From Clostridium sp. (GTDB taxonomy: Bacteria; Bacillota_I; Bacilli_A; RF39; UBA660): a stretch of 64,000 nucleotides of DNA. Where the stretch lies: contig CP091739.1 of the NCBI GenBank assembly GCA_022010095.1, positions 248,001 through 312,000 of the forward strand. Reading direction: 5' to 3'. The notes under the pieces are model-generated. The model saw only the letters and a program-made list of their open reading frames with translations. It searched no databases and had not been told where the DNA came from. Of this stretch, positions 11,009 to 22,341 are shown one piece after another (position 1 is the stretch's first letter; each line of letters opens with the position of its first letter). Both the position numbers and the translations under genes were made by a program.

Positions 11009-11089
11009 AAAGCAAAAAGGAAGAGATAAACTCTTCCTTTTTGAAATACTTCTACCAAGTGTATAAATACACCTGCAACAATCTAAAGT
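11009..11089 (-). ncRNA. Candidate small RNA of about 75-80 nt
   Basis: The minus strand carries TTGACT (11118-11123), a 16-base spacer and a perfect TATAAT (11096-11101). The transcript from about 11089 would contain the hairpin GTGTATTTATACAC and end at the strong terminator at 11014-11042. No ORF of useful length fits. It could be an independent regulator or read antisense into the 3' end of the JAMM gene. Sequence evidence only; no RNA family is recognised. Confidence 0.45.
11014..11042. terminator. Bidirectional terminator
   Basis: AAAAAGGAAGAG and CTCTTCCTTTTT form a 12-bp stem with loop ATAAA. It ends the JAMM gene on plus and the candidate small RNA on minus. Confidence 0.85.
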
Positions 11090-11095
11090 AATTTA

Positions 11096-11123
11096 ATTAT
11101 ACCATTTTTAGTGGTTAAGTCAA
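11096..11123 (-). promoter_or_regulatory. Promoter of the candidate small RNA
   Basis: TTGACT, 16 bases, TATAAT on the minus strand. It lies at the very end of the hypothetical gene 11115-11497 and faces the terminator 50-75 bases away. Confidence 0.6.
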
Positions 11124-11497
11124 CACTTTTTCACGATTTTCTTTAGTTTTGTGAATAGTATTATACTTTGTAATATTTTTTTGTTTTTTTCTTTTTACTT
11201 CCTCAAAAAGCATAATATTTTTTAATTATTTTCAGAATTGCATCATTATCTTTTTTTAGTAATTGTTGCAATTTTGTTTTTAATAAAATAGGGTTCTCTA
11301 ATTCTATTTGTGATTATATTAATTAAATTTTTCTATTCTAGCAGTTCGTAAATTATTATCTATTAAATCGTAGTGAAAATAATAATTGATCCTTTTTTTA
11401 ATTTCACATTTAGTATTACAAAAAGCCACATATAAATTCTAGTTTCTTTTTTTAATGCTTCTTCAATATCTAAATCTTCTTTAATAATATTTACCAT
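11115..11497 (-). CDS. Small basic hypothetical protein
   Basis: AAAGGGATGA precedes the ATG at 11497. After repair of three A/T-run indels the protein reads MVNIIKEDLDIEEALKKETR ... FCNTKCEIKKRINYYFHYDLIDNNLRT, then a Lys-rich helical tail ending HKTKENREKVLT, about 125 residues. It has no membrane helix. The basic, helical character suggests nucleic-acid binding, but no fold is recognised. It lies between the tRNA genes and the JAMM gene and may belong to the same inserted island. Confidence 0.45.
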
Positions 11498-11596
11498 TAA
11501 ATCATCCCTTTCTTTTCACACAACAAAAAAATCAATTCCATTTCTAGAATTGATATTTATTAGTAAATTGAACCAAAGTTCAACCAAATTCTTTAA

Positions 11597-11681
11597 TGGT
11601 GCGGGTGAAGGGACTTGAACCCCCATGGATTGCTCCGCTAGATCCTAAGTCTAGTGCGTCTGCCAATTTCGCCACACCTGC
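11597..11681 (-). tRNA. tRNA-Leu(UAG)
   Basis: Class II tRNA on minus. The anticodon stem CTAGA...TCTAG encloses CTTAGGA (anticodon TAG). It has a long variable arm with GGA/TCC, T-loop GGGGGTTCAAGTCCC and an encoded CCA. The acceptor GCAGGTG/CACCCGC has one A-C mismatch at position 3, which may be a sequencing error. Confidence 0.93.
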
Positions 11682-11688
11682 ACATTAG

Positions 11689-11765
11689 TGGTGGACCTCG
11701 TAGGACTCGAACCTACAACCGCCCGGTTATGAGCCGGATGCTCTAACCAATTGAGCTAGAGGTCC
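11689..11765 (-). tRNA. tRNA-Ile2(CAU), lysidine type
   Basis: Anticodon loop CTCATAA gives CAT. Acceptor GGACCTC/GAGGTCC and the body GGTTCGAGTCCTACGAGG resemble bacterial tRNA-Ile2, whose C34 is converted to lysidine by TilS to read AUA, rather than an elongator or initiator tRNA-Met. CCA is encoded. It is 7 bases upstream of tRNA-Leu in the transcription direction, so the two form one unit. Confidence 0.88.
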
Positions 11766-11876
11766 ACTGCTTATTCATAATAACACATTATTTTTAGGTT
11801 TTTTTCAATATCTTTTTGTTTATTTTTCTCAAAAAAATGTGATATATTATTAATATATGATAGGAGATAGACAAAC

Positions 11877-13144
11877 ATGATGCTTCTAAGATTTAAAAAA
11901 ATAATTTCTTAAAATATATTATTTATATGTCGTGCGTATTCTTATTACTATTCGTTATAGTAAATTTATCAAATGTTAATAAAACAAAAGAGACAGAAGA
12001 AGTAACCACTTCATATATAACATATACAGATGAACTAACTGAAGTAAACGTAATGTACCCTAGATTTAAAGAAGATAAAGTAACAAATATCATAACAGAT
12101 AATATATATAGTTATGTAAAAGAATTTAAAAGTTATGATAAATTAAATAAAAATATTAGATATAAAAATACGATCTATATTATTTTGATAATTATGTAAA
12201 TGTTGTATTTTTATATTGAGAATACACTTACACCTATTAAAAAAATAAAAATATATTGATAGATTTAAAAAAATCAAAAAAACTAGCATACATATCTAAT
12301 ATTTATGATAAAGACTATTTAATAGATGAAATTAATAGTATAGTATCATCCAAATATTCAAATGAGGTATATGAAAAAAAGTTAAGAATTCAAATGTAGA
12401 TAATCATACATATATAATAACTGATAGTAAAGTGGAAGTATACTTTAATGATATAATTGATAAAGATTTAACTTATGTACCAATGATTACAATTAAATCA
12501 ACTGAAGCAGTTATTGAATATGAAAAGCCTAACCACAGTAACGTCAATAAAAAAATTTATAGCATTCACTTTTTGACGATGGTCCAAGTAAATATACTTT
12601 AGAATTATTAAACGCTCTTGAACTCAATAATTCTAGTGCTACATTCTTTATGCTTGGTAATAGAATGAAATATAATAAAGATATAGTTAAAAAAAGTATA
12701 TGAGTCCGACAGTGAAATAGGAACTCACACATATTCTCATAAAAGACTTACAGCACTTTCCCTTGAAGAAATGTATAATGAAATAAATAGCTCTACGATT
12801 ATATTTAATGAAATTACAAATGATAAAATAAAATATTTAAGACCACCATATGGTTCTTATAATGATTCAGTTAAAAAAAGCTTGAATATAGCATTATTCT
12901 TTGGAATATTGATCCTAAAGATTGGTTAGTAAAAGATAGTAAAAAGATATATAATTCAGTTTTAAGTACTGCTTGTGATGGGTGCATTGTCCTTATGCAT
13001 GATATATACCCTGAAACAATTGAAGCAGTAAAGATGTTAATACCTGCTTTAAATGAAATGAATTATGAAGTAGTAAGTATAAGTAATTTAATGAAGATTA
13101 AAAAAATTATATTTCAAATAATAATAAAGCTATTAGTTATATAA
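11877..13144 (+). CDS. Membrane-anchored polysaccharide deacetylase (PdaC/PgdA type)
   Basis: Acts outside the membrane on N-acetylated glycans, probably peptidoglycan. TAGGAGAT precedes ATG 11877. A signal-anchor (SCVFLLLFVIVNLS) is followed by about 200 residues resembling the DUF3298/DUF4163-type domain found in PdaC-like enzymes (YITYTDELTEVNVMYPRF). The NodB domain then has FDDGPSKYT (metal-binding Asp), GTHTYSH (metal His), RPPYGSYN and MHDIYPETIEA (catalytic His). Eight or so A-run indels split it. The exact stop is 13144 or a few codons later. It is followed by a terminator. Wall N-deacetylation often gives lysozyme resistance. Confidence 0.82.
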
Positions 13145-13163
13145 ATAACTAGTAGCTTTTTTT
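13126..13163 (+). terminator. Terminator after the deacetylase gene
   Basis: AAAGCTA (13126-13132) pairs with TAGCTTT (13153-13159) around an inner TTAGTTAT/ATAACTAG stem, followed by Ts. Confidence 0.75.
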
Positions 13164-13178
13164 AATACTTTAATTTTT

Positions 13179-13300
13179 TTAATCTATATAACCATCTTTA
13201 TCAAAATTAGGTATTTCAAATTTTTCAGGAGATTTCACGCGTTTCCTTTTTCTTTATATTTAATAATTCATTGTATTGTTCTTAAGAATTTTTTTGTTTA
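13179..13300 (-). CDS. Possible short protein tail
   Basis: On minus a frame reads KKKETREISPEKFEIPNFDK and ends DGYID at TAA 13179-13181. A second, similar ending (FEKNDNGYIKRN) lies upstream near 13340-13360. The start is not clear and the region is rich in A/T runs. It may be one small gene with indels, or the remains of a duplicated C-terminus. Confidence 0.25.
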
Positions 13301-13541
13301 TTCAGTAGTTAATTTAATTTAAACAATGAAATTAAAATTAATTTCTTTTTATATAACCATTATCATTTTTTTCAAAAAAAATTAAAATATTTATAATAAG
13401 TCATAAATCAACTAAAAAAACATAACAGCAAATATCAATTTGTATTTACTTTTTTCATTATTTTTACCACTTTTTTTCAAAAAAATAGTGTTCCATTTTA
13501 ATAATTTTTTTGTGCTATACTTTTTGAAGTACGAGCAAGAT

Positions 13542-13617
13542 GGACCGCTAGCTCAGCTGGTAGAGCAATCGACTCTTAATCGATGGGTCTAGGGTTCGAA
13601 TCCCTAGCGGTCCACCA
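13542..13617 (+). tRNA. tRNA-Lys(CUU)
   Basis: GGACCGC acceptor, D-arm GCTCAGCTGGTAGAGC, anticodon loop CTCTTAA (anticodon CTT), T-arm TAGGGTTCGAATCCCTA and an encoded CCA. An extended -10 (TGTGCTATACT) lies about 20 bases upstream. Confidence 0.95.
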
Positions 13618-13628
13618 TTAAGTTATGT

Positions 13629-13655
13629 AAGCCTTATATTATAGGCTTTTTTTAA
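13629..13655 (+). terminator. Terminator after tRNA-Lys
   Basis: AAGCC and GGCTT flank a short AT loop and are followed by seven Ts. Confidence 0.7.
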
Positions 13656-13871
13656 TTGTAAAAAAATTATATTGAATTACATATCAAAAAAACACATAAC
13701 ATTTATTAAATATAAAAATATAATATAGTAGGTAAGAAAGGAAAAATCAATCTTTCAAAAACTAATAATTCTATAAGATTGATTATACGTGATAAAATGA
13801 TACTAAAAAGAAATTAAGAAAACAAATAAAAAAAGATATTTAACAGTATTAAAAAAATATTTGAATAAATT

Positions 13872-13908
13872 AAAAAGAGATTGAAAAATATGAATTCAAT
13901 CTCTTTTT
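13872..13908. terminator. Bidirectional terminator
   Basis: AAAAAGAGATTGAA pairs with TTCAATCTCTTTTT. It lies just past the stop of the DUF4044-like peptide on minus. On plus it follows a doubtful basic frame at about 13798-13887 (ending LTVLKKYLNKLKRD) that I do not call. Confidence 0.75.
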
Positions 13909-14021
13909 CTAACTGAATAATGCACTAATAATTATTGTAAATGTACTACCTATCATTGCTATTAATAATATCCATGCAATTATTTTTTTGCTAAATCTTT
14001 TTTCTTTTTTTTAGTTGCCAT
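13909..14021 (-). CDS. DUF4044-like single-span membrane peptide
   Basis: Too short for ordinary ORF calling. GAGG upstream of ATG 14021 gives MATKKKKKDLAKK followed by IIAWILLIAMIGSTFTI and a short outside end SALFS, about 36 residues. A Lys-rich start, one membrane helix and the G-S-T near its end match the Firmicutes DUF4044 peptides, whose function is unknown. One A gain at about 13990 must be repaired. Confidence 0.65.
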
Positions 14022-14089
14022 AATTAATACCTCATATAAATTATAATATATTTGTAATAAAAAAAATAAAGAAATAAATATAATTTAAT

Positions 14090-14670
14090 ATGAAAATTAT
14101 AAAAAGTAAGTTATTTAAAACGTTGTTTTTTTATTTTTTTGTTTGGAATTGTATGTGGTATCATAAGTTATATCTTTATGAATAAAGATTCAGTAAATAA
14201 TAATGTAGTAAACTATATTAAATTAATCAGTGGTAATAATTATAATTATCTTAGTGGATTTATTATGAATCTATATAACGATTTTAAATGTTATTCATTA
14301 ATATGGATTTTTGGTATTGTATTTATATGTTCTATCTTTATACCAATACTTATCATTTTTTTAAAGGTATATCTATTGGATTTAGTATTTCAACAATAAT
14401 TTATACTTTCAAGATAAAAGGTATTCTATATAGCCTTATTTTAATGTTTCCAAGTATATTAAAATGCATCGTATTTATATTATTAAGTTATTATAGTATT
14501 AGTTTTTTTCATACAAATGTTATAATGCATTTAAAGAAGATAATTCTATCAATATTAAGAAATTTATATTAAATTACTTCTATATATATTTAATATTGTT
14601 ATTTATACTAATAATTATTTGTCTAATTGAAACATATATTTGTTTTAATATATTAAAATTTGTAGTATAA
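14090..14670 (+). CDS. SpoIIM-family membrane protein
   Basis: About 192 residues with five to six membrane helices. SLIWIFGIVFICSIFIPILI and FFKGISIGFSISTIIYTFK match the SpoIIM pattern (W-x-x-G, Pro, then KG-x-x-x-GF). In spore formers SpoIIM works with SpoIID and SpoIIP in engulfment, but the wider family occurs in non-sporulating bacteria. No other sporulation gene lies in the window. The frame shifts at about 14127, 14358 and 14507. It lies 27 bases before mnmA without an obvious terminator. Confidence 0.65.
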
Positions 14671-15795
<1,125 letters not shown>

Positions 15796-15796
<1 letters not shown>

Positions 15797-16846
15797 TGAT
15801 GAGAGAAACATATGAATTAATAGATTTAAAAAAGCTAGAAAACAATGTTAAAACTATAGTTAATTATTCATCTAATTATAAATATCATATTGCAGTCGTC
15901 AAAGCAGATTGTTATGGTCTTGGTATAAAATGCATAGAAAGTATATTAAAAGGTGGTGCTAATTATTTAGCAGTATCATCTTTAGATGAAGCTTTAAAAG
16001 TAAGAAAAATTACAAATGAAAGAATACTTGTTCTTGAACCAATTGATATAAATTATATAGATTTAGCTATTCAAAATAATATAACACTTACTATTAGTTC
16101 ACTTGATTATTTAATGAAAGTTAAAAATAAGAAATTTATTTGTCATATAAAAATAAATACAGGTATGAATAGACTTGGAATAAATACATGTTATGAATTA
16201 AATAAAGTATATAATATTATAATGAACTCTAACATTAAATTAGAAGGTATTTATACTCATCTTTATAAAGCTGATGATGAAAACATTACAAATGAACAAT
16301 TTAAAGTGTTTGAACATATTACAAAAGATATAGATTTATCAAAAATAGAAATAGTACATATTCCAAATAGTAAATGTATAACAGCTTATAAAAAGAAAGA
16401 GTACGTTAATGGATGTAGGATGGGTATAATAATGTATGGTTTTGATGATAAATTAGATTTAGATAGTATTTTTTTCATTAAAATCAAAAAAATTATAGAG
16501 ATTAAATATATTAAATCAGGTGAAGTAGTTGGATATGATGGTAAATATATTGCTTCTAAAGATGAAGTTATAGGAATAGTACCAATTGGTTATAGAGATG
16601 GTATCATAAGACATAATACTGGTAGATATGTTTATATTAATGATAAAAAGATATAAAATAATAGGTAATATATGTATGGATATGTTATTTATTTTAATAG
16701 ATAATACAGTTAATATAAATGATACTGTCTATATTATTAAAGATAATAATCATATTAATGAAATAGCTAAACATTTAGATACAATTAATTATGAAATAAT
16801 GTGTAGTATAAGTGATAGAGTAGATAGGAAATATATAGAAGAATAG
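15796..16846 (+). CDS. alr: Alanine racemase
   Basis: PLP enzyme that makes D-alanine for peptidoglycan. AVVKADCYGLG carries the PLP-binding Lys; INTGMNRLGI, HIPNSKCITA, CRMGIIMYGF, GIVPIGYRDGI and GNICMDML are family landmarks. Length is about 348 residues, slightly short of the usual 370. One A-run indel at about 16650 moves the frame. It starts inside the mnmA stop codon and is followed by a terminator. With murC on the other strand it supports an active cell wall. Confidence 0.93.
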
Positions 16847-16864
16847 TACAAATTCTTCTTTTTA
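16838..16864 (+). terminator. Terminator after alr
   Basis: AGAAGAAT and ATTCTTCT flank a short loop that spans the alr stop, followed by TTTTT. Confidence 0.7.
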
Positions 16865-16899
16865 ATATGATAAAATATTTATATAAGGAGAATAAAATT

Positions 16900-17815
<916 letters not shown>

Positions 17816-17873
17816 TGATAGTTTAATAATTTAAATTATGATACAATATATATATACTAGAAAGAGGTAAATT

Positions 17874-18445
17874 ATGTATAATGAAGAAAAATGAAAAAAA
17901 GAAGTAATAGTAAATCCAGAATACGATTACTCAAATATTATTCCAAATAAGGAATATATTAAAGTATTAGTAAAAATCATGTGAAGAAATGTATAAAAAG
18001 ATTAATGAATTTAATTAAAAGAAGATGAATTGAAAAAAATGAAAGATTAAAAATATGAATATAGAAACTATGAATATAAAAAAATATTTTTGATACTGAT
18101 TTTTTTCAATAGATATACGAGAATCTAGCGTAGGAGATGGTAGTTTAGGACAACGTTTAACTTTTTAATGATTCAAATACATTTTTCAGAATACATAGAC
18201 AGAAAAAAATAAATTTAGAATCACTAGTGATAGACTTGAACTTATCATATAAAAAGAGGCTATGATGGAAAAAGAGAAAAAGTACATTTAAATTCATTTA
18301 AAATTTCCTTTTTAAAACCATATAACATTAAATTTAGAAGAAAATCTAATTATAATGATGAAATTATGAATCAAATAGAAAATTATATAAAAATCAATAT
18401 TAGATAATTTTTGCTATAGAAAATACAATATTCTGTAATAAGTAA
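17874..18445 (+). CDS. Hypothetical cytoplasmic protein
   Basis: A TACAAT box and AAAGAGGT precede ATG 17874. After repair of about ten indels the product is about 185 residues. It starts MYNEEK and contains NPEYDYSNIIPNKEYIKVL, then SSVGDGSLGQRLTF and FRIHRQKK, and ends FAIENTIFCNK. It has no membrane helix. No family is recognised. The next gene starts 11 bases after its stop, so they probably work together. Confidence 0.5.
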
Positions 18446-18455
18446 TGGAGGTAAT

Positions 18456-19425
18456 ATGTATTACGATACAATAAAATGTGAAAAACAAAATAATATCAAG
18501 CGAAGCTTTAATGGAAATATTTCAAACTATGAATGACACATTAAAGAAGTATGAAAGAATCTCAGAACAAGAAAAAATGCAAAATCAAATGTTAGAAAGA
18601 AAATATCAAAAAAATTTACTTATGACTATACAATAAGTAAATTATCATTTCAAATAAATTTTACTGATAACACTGATATTTCTATAGATAAATTTGAAAC
18701 ATTTAGTGGAATATTTTATAGTAGAATAAGTGAAATAAAAAATATATATGTAAGAATGGCAAGTTTATATGATACAAAAGAGGAGGAACAGCAAGCTAAA
18801 TCATATAGACAATATATAACATTGGATATATCAAATAAGAAAAATGAATATATCTGTTGAACTTGATAGTGATGATCCAAAAATTTGATAATGTATATAA
18901 TAAGATAAAAAGGAAAAGGTATTAATGGCTCCAGAAAAAAATATGATGACTTTATGAGAAATAAAAAAAGTAAAATTGTAAATGCTGTAACAGTGGCAAC
19001 AGGAATGATACCTGCTATAATAATTACTTCAATATTTTTTTATTTATACCTACTTTAAATAAAGTGTTTTTTTAAAAAGGAATAGTTGTTTATCCTTTAG
19101 TTGTAGTATTTTTTTAATGTATATGATTGGAAGTATTATTGCTAATTCAAAAATTAGATAAGTATTATGATACAATTTCTCCAGATAAAAAAAATATGCT
19201 GGATATGATACAACTAATAATAAAAAGCATATATAAAGACGATATGGATTCTTATTTAAATACAAGTGATATTTTTAATTGGTAGTAAAGTTAATAATTT
19301 AGTTTATCGTGAAAAAAATAAGAGAAATATATAATAAATATAAGAATTCAGTTTTACCAATGATACTGGTACTAGCTGGAGTTTCTGTTGTAGTTGCAAT
19401 AGTTGGACTATTAATTGAATTATAA
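18456..19425 (+). CDS. Hypothetical protein with coiled N-terminus and three membrane helices
   Basis: ATGGAGGTAAT supplies the ribosome site. The reconstructed protein (about 315 residues) has an N-terminal helical part (MEIFQTMNDTLKKYERISEQ), a beta-rich middle (FTYDYTISKLSFQINFTDN), two membrane helices near AVTVATGMIPAIIITSIF and GIVVYPLVVVFLMYMIG, and a C-terminal helix PMILVLAGVSVVVAIVGLL. Single-base indels recur. It forms a two-gene unit with the preceding gene. No family is recognised. Confidence 0.5.
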
Positions 19426-19594
19426 ATAAAAAAAGATATTTTTGGAAAATATTATGGGTACTAGAAATAGTACTTTTTGTATGTAATAATTTATATAAAA
19501 ATTTATATAGACATAAAATATTTTTAATAATGATGTCAATAAATTAATGAATTTTTTTCACTTCTTTTTTTAACTAAATATTTACTTTTTGATA

Positions 19595-19624
19595 TTGACA
19601 ATCAAGTGTAAAGTGTTATACAAT
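19595..19624 (+). promoter_or_regulatory. Promoter of the HTH gene
   Basis: TTGACA (19595-19600), an 18-base spacer and TACAAT (19619-19624), 32 bases upstream of the chosen ATG. Confidence 0.7.
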
Positions 19625-19655
19625 TAATGTGTAGAGTAGAGGAGTGATTAGACAG

Positions 19656-20428
19656 ATGAAAGAATTAAACAAGTTGTTAGGTGAAATAGGAATTTCTAAA
19701 GTTAAATTAGCTAAATATTTAGGCGTATCAAGACAAATGATATATAATTACCTTGAACTTGATTCATTAAGTAAATGGCCACAAGAAAAAAAGAATAATG
19801 TTATTAAAATTATTAGATATAGAAGATGGAAATGAAAATACAATTAAAAGTATTAAAATTACAAGTGAATATTTAGAGAATGTAGAAGCAAGATTAAATC
19901 AAAATGTAAAAGATCCAAATAATCAAGTATTCAATTATAAAAGAATCTTACTAAGGAAGAACAAGAATTATTGAATGATTTAATATTCTTAATTAAAGAA
20001 AAATTCACAGAAGAAAAAACTAAAGATACATATTATACATTCTTATATTTATATCATGTACTTCAATCACTTGAGAATGTACAAGAAATTAAATATATCT
20101 TTGCATATCTTTCTAAAAAAACTGGATTTACTAATCCAAATGAATTTAAATTTAATGAAACTAAACAATTCATATTAGAAAGTATTATATTCACTGCATT
20201 TAACTTATATAATAATGGGGGAGCTTCTAAATCAAAAATTAGTTGATTCTCATAATAGATTTGTTCAAGAGATTGAAAATGATAAAGAAGAAAAATTAAG
20301 TAGAACACAGCAGACTTAATACAGTCAAATTACAGGCATTAAGAGAACTTGGTTATACTGAAATAAATAAAGATAATGCTAGTGAAGTATTAAATAGAAT
20401 GGCTGAAATTCAATCACGTAAAATGTAA
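19656..20428 (+). CDS. XRE-type DNA-binding protein
   Basis: N-terminal helix-turn-helix: LNKLLGEIGISKVKLAKYLG followed by VSRQMIYNYL. The remaining 190 residues are helical and charged (FLIKEKFTEEKTKDTYYTFL, then SLENVQEIKYIFAYLSKKTG) and end NRMAEIQSRKM. The frame moves at about 19810, 19941, 20238 and 20307. The GAGGAGTGA site supports ATG 19656. The length, larger than a simple Cro/C1 repressor, suggests a dimerisation or effector domain. It lies just outside the left prophage boundary and could be a host regulator rather than a phage repressor. Confidence 0.7.
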
Positions 20429-20437
20429 ATGATAATG

Positions 20438-20460
20438 AACTGCTTTAATTAGCAGTTTTA
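20438..20460 (+). terminator. Terminator after the HTH gene
   Basis: ACTGCT and AGCAGT flank TTAATT and are followed by TTTTATT. Confidence 0.75.
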
Positions 20461-20516
20461 TTATGCCTGTAAATATGTTATTATAAATACAGAGTAGAGG
20501 GGGTGCTATATTATAT

Positions 20517-20737
20517 ATGGAAGCTTTAAACAATATAATTTATATTGTAATTGGAATATTAACTGTAATCAATTGTATAATCACACTTAAATTAAATATT
20601 TGTTTAAAAAAATTAATAATTGTTTAAATAATATTAATATTAATCATGATAATACCAATACTAAGAAATTATCTATAAATAATAACAGTATAACAATAAA
20701 TATTAATTTAATATCTTTAATAAAGAAAAAGTATTAA
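20517..20737 (+). CDS. Small membrane protein next to the phage attachment site
   Basis: GAGGGGGTG precedes ATG 20517. MEALNNIIYIVIGILTVIN starts an N-terminal helix. It is followed by NCIITLKLNICLKKLNN and an Asn-rich tail (NININHDNTNTKK), about 72 residues after one A-run repair near 20605. The stop is 10 bases before the left dif-like site, so the gene lies outside the element. No family is recognised. Confidence 0.45.
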
Positions 20738-20747
20738 TTTTTATACA

Positions 20748-20775
20748 AGTTAACATAACATATATAGTAAATAGT
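20748..20775 (+). repeat. Left dif-like XerC/XerD site
   Basis: AGTTAACATAA, central CATATA, then TAGTAAATAGT (11+6+11). It shares 23 of 24 bases with the right site over 20742-20765/28283-28306 and the same central hexamer. A second, weaker arm pair, AGTTTACATAT ... TTGTTTGAAGT, overlaps at 20773-20802, recalling the paired attP arms of CTX-phi. Confidence 0.7.
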
Positions 20776-20869
20776 TTACATATAAGTGATATTGTTTGAA
20801 GTAATATATAATATAATTTTATTTAATTACTTGATATTTTTTTAACACTAGAAGGGAGTGTTATTTTTT

Positions 20870-21136
20870 ATGTTTGAGAATGAATGTCGTATCCTTTACA
20901 TCAAAACTTATGATTTTACTGACGAGAAATCTGGTAAAAATGTCAAAGGTGCTAATGTTTCGTATATTTGGACTAAGCCAAGTGATAAAGAAAATGAAAA
21001 AGGTTTTCGTGTTATGTTTGGTAAATTGCCATATGATGTTGCTATGAATTTAATGAATGATTTACCTTGTGATATTGTTGGTAAATTTGAATTATCAAGT
21101 AATAATGAACTTAAACTTGTAGATATTGCAAATTAG
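20870..21136 (+). CDS. Small phage protein, possible ssDNA-binding protein
   Basis: First gene of the prophage. AGAAGGGAGTG precedes the ATG at 20870. 88 residues, intact: a beta-rich start (CRILYIKTYDFTD), GANVSYIWTKP, a central basic/hydrophobic part (RVMFGKLPYDVAMNLM) and CDIVGKFELSS. It has no membrane helix. Filamentous phages carry a small ssDNA-binding protein (gene V type) and this is the only soluble protein of that size here. The assignment rests on size, composition and position; no motif proves it. Confidence 0.5.
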   Translation: MFENECRILYIKTYDFTDEKSGKNVKGANVSYIWTKPSDKENEKGFRVMFGKLPYDVAMNLMNDLPCDIVGKFELSSNNELKLVDIAN

Positions 21137-21168
21137 TTATAATATTTTATGCAAGGGGGGTGTTGCTG

Positions 21169-21646
21169 ATGTTAGAACTTGAGGAATATAACAATAAATT
21201 GACTCGATTCTGATGTTGTTTCACTTGTTAAAGTTCAAGTTGACAATTGTTGTAAACTTCATGATTTTTGCTTATTCTTTATTAACACCAAAAAGAAAAG
21301 GAATTTTTTTAGAACCATTATTTAATTCTTCTAATAAAGTTTTTATCTAATGTTGTTCAGACAGATACTGGTAAATATATTTCATTATTTGTTCCAGAGT
21401 TTCAAGTTAAAGAATGTTATGTTAAAAAGTAAACATTTTTAAATATGAAATAACATATTTAAAAGCAAGATCATGATTTAAAAAAATTAAAGTTTATGAC
21501 TTTTTTTACCTAGAGTTGTTGAGTATCCTAGTTATGAGAGTCATAATGTTGAAGATTATATTGGATGTCATAATGGTTATGGTTGGGAAATTGTTAGAGC
21601 TCGTTTGGTTGAACAAGTTCATTGGTCAAGAGAAATTTTATATTAA
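21169..21646 (+). CDS. Phage protein, unknown
   Basis: AAGGGGGGTG precedes ATG 21169. After repair of about six indels (21205, 21265, 21306, 21340, 21427, 21500) the frame runs about 158 residues, MLELEEYNNKIDSD...VDNCCKLHDFC..., to HWSREILY and TAA 21644-21646. Three Cys lie near residues 30-37. It has no membrane helix. It sits between the possible ssDNA-binding protein and the coat candidate. An alternative is two overlapping smaller genes, split near 21432. Confidence 0.45.
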
Positions 21647-21708
21647 TTAGTTCATAAGGCATTTTTGTCTTTATGATAAATATTTTTTTAGAAAGGAGTA
21701 CCGTATCT

Positions 21709-21921
21709 ATGTCTATGTTTTATTTAATGGATGCTGCTGCTACTGCTAATGCTGTAACTGCAGATTCAATTAAAAGTGTATTAGATGTTCTTGGATCTAT
21801 TTTTACATTCCTTGTAGGTCAAATTGGTTCAATTGTTGATTTAGTTATGAGTCAACCATTATTATTAATTCCAATTGGTATCACTTTAAGTTATGTAATT
21901 TTTTTAGATTCTTTAGAATGA
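21709..21921 (+). CDS. Candidate major coat protein
   Basis: GAAAGGAG lies 10 bases before ATG 21709. It encodes 70 residues in one frame: a short start rich in Ala/Thr (DAAATANAVTADS), an amphipathic/hydrophobic middle (VLDVLGSIFTFLVGQIG) and a strong helix (PLLLIPIGITLSYVIFL), ending DSLE. Small Ala-rich hydrophobic proteins in this position form the filament of inoviruses. Unlike the M13 coat protein it has no basic C-terminus and two hydrophobic stretches. This is the best coat candidate but not proven. Stop is TGA. Confidence 0.6.
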   Translation: MSMFYLMDAAATANAVTADSIKSVLDVLGSIFTFLVGQIGSIVDLVMSQPLLLIPIGITLSYVIFLDSLE

Positions 21922-21958
21922 TCTTTTAGATTAGCTTAGATTTATGGGGGGTGTATTT

Positions 21959-22138
21959 ATGAGTGTAAAAAAAGTCTTGATGATTTAATGGATCGTGTTG
22001 GTTTATTACTTTGTCAAATTAATGATACAGATGAATTGCTTACTGTTTATTTATTTTTCAAATTTATTGATTAAATTAAAGAGTAGAGCAATTGTTAATA
22101 TTTCTGAACATGATTTACTTCATGATTCTGTTTATTAG
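21959..22138 (+). CDS. Small phage protein
   Basis: GGGGGGTG precedes ATG 21959. Removing two As (run at 21966) and one T near 22065 gives 58 residues: MSVKSLDDLMDRVGLLLCQI ... LFSNLLIKLKSRAIVN ... HDLLHDSVY. It is helical and soluble. No family is recognised. It is tightly spaced between the coat candidate and the next small membrane protein. Confidence 0.45.
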
Positions 22139-22153
22139 TTAGGAGTGTGTGAG

Positions 22154-22330
22154 TTGATTAATTATTTATTAGGTGTTTTTTTCAAGTAGCACAATTTTAT
22201 TATTAATATTTATATTTAAATTTTTGTAATGTTTGTTTAAAAAAAGAAAAAAACTATTATTGAAGAAGATATCAGTAAAATTAAGCCTGAAAAAAAGCTA
22301 TTAAAAAAATCTGATTTCTTTGTTAGTTAG
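22154..22330 (+). CDS. Small one-helix phage protein
   Basis: TAGGAGTGTG precedes a TTG start at 22154. It reads MINYLLGVFSSSTILLLIFI, then Phe/Lys-rich basic residues (KKRKKTIIEEDISK) and ends KSDFFVS, about 57 residues after three indel repairs. The N-out/C-in one-helix shape with a basic cytoplasmic tail resembles minor coat proteins (pVII/pIX) of filamentous phages. Confidence 0.45.
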
Positions 22331-22341
22331 GAGTGAAAAAA

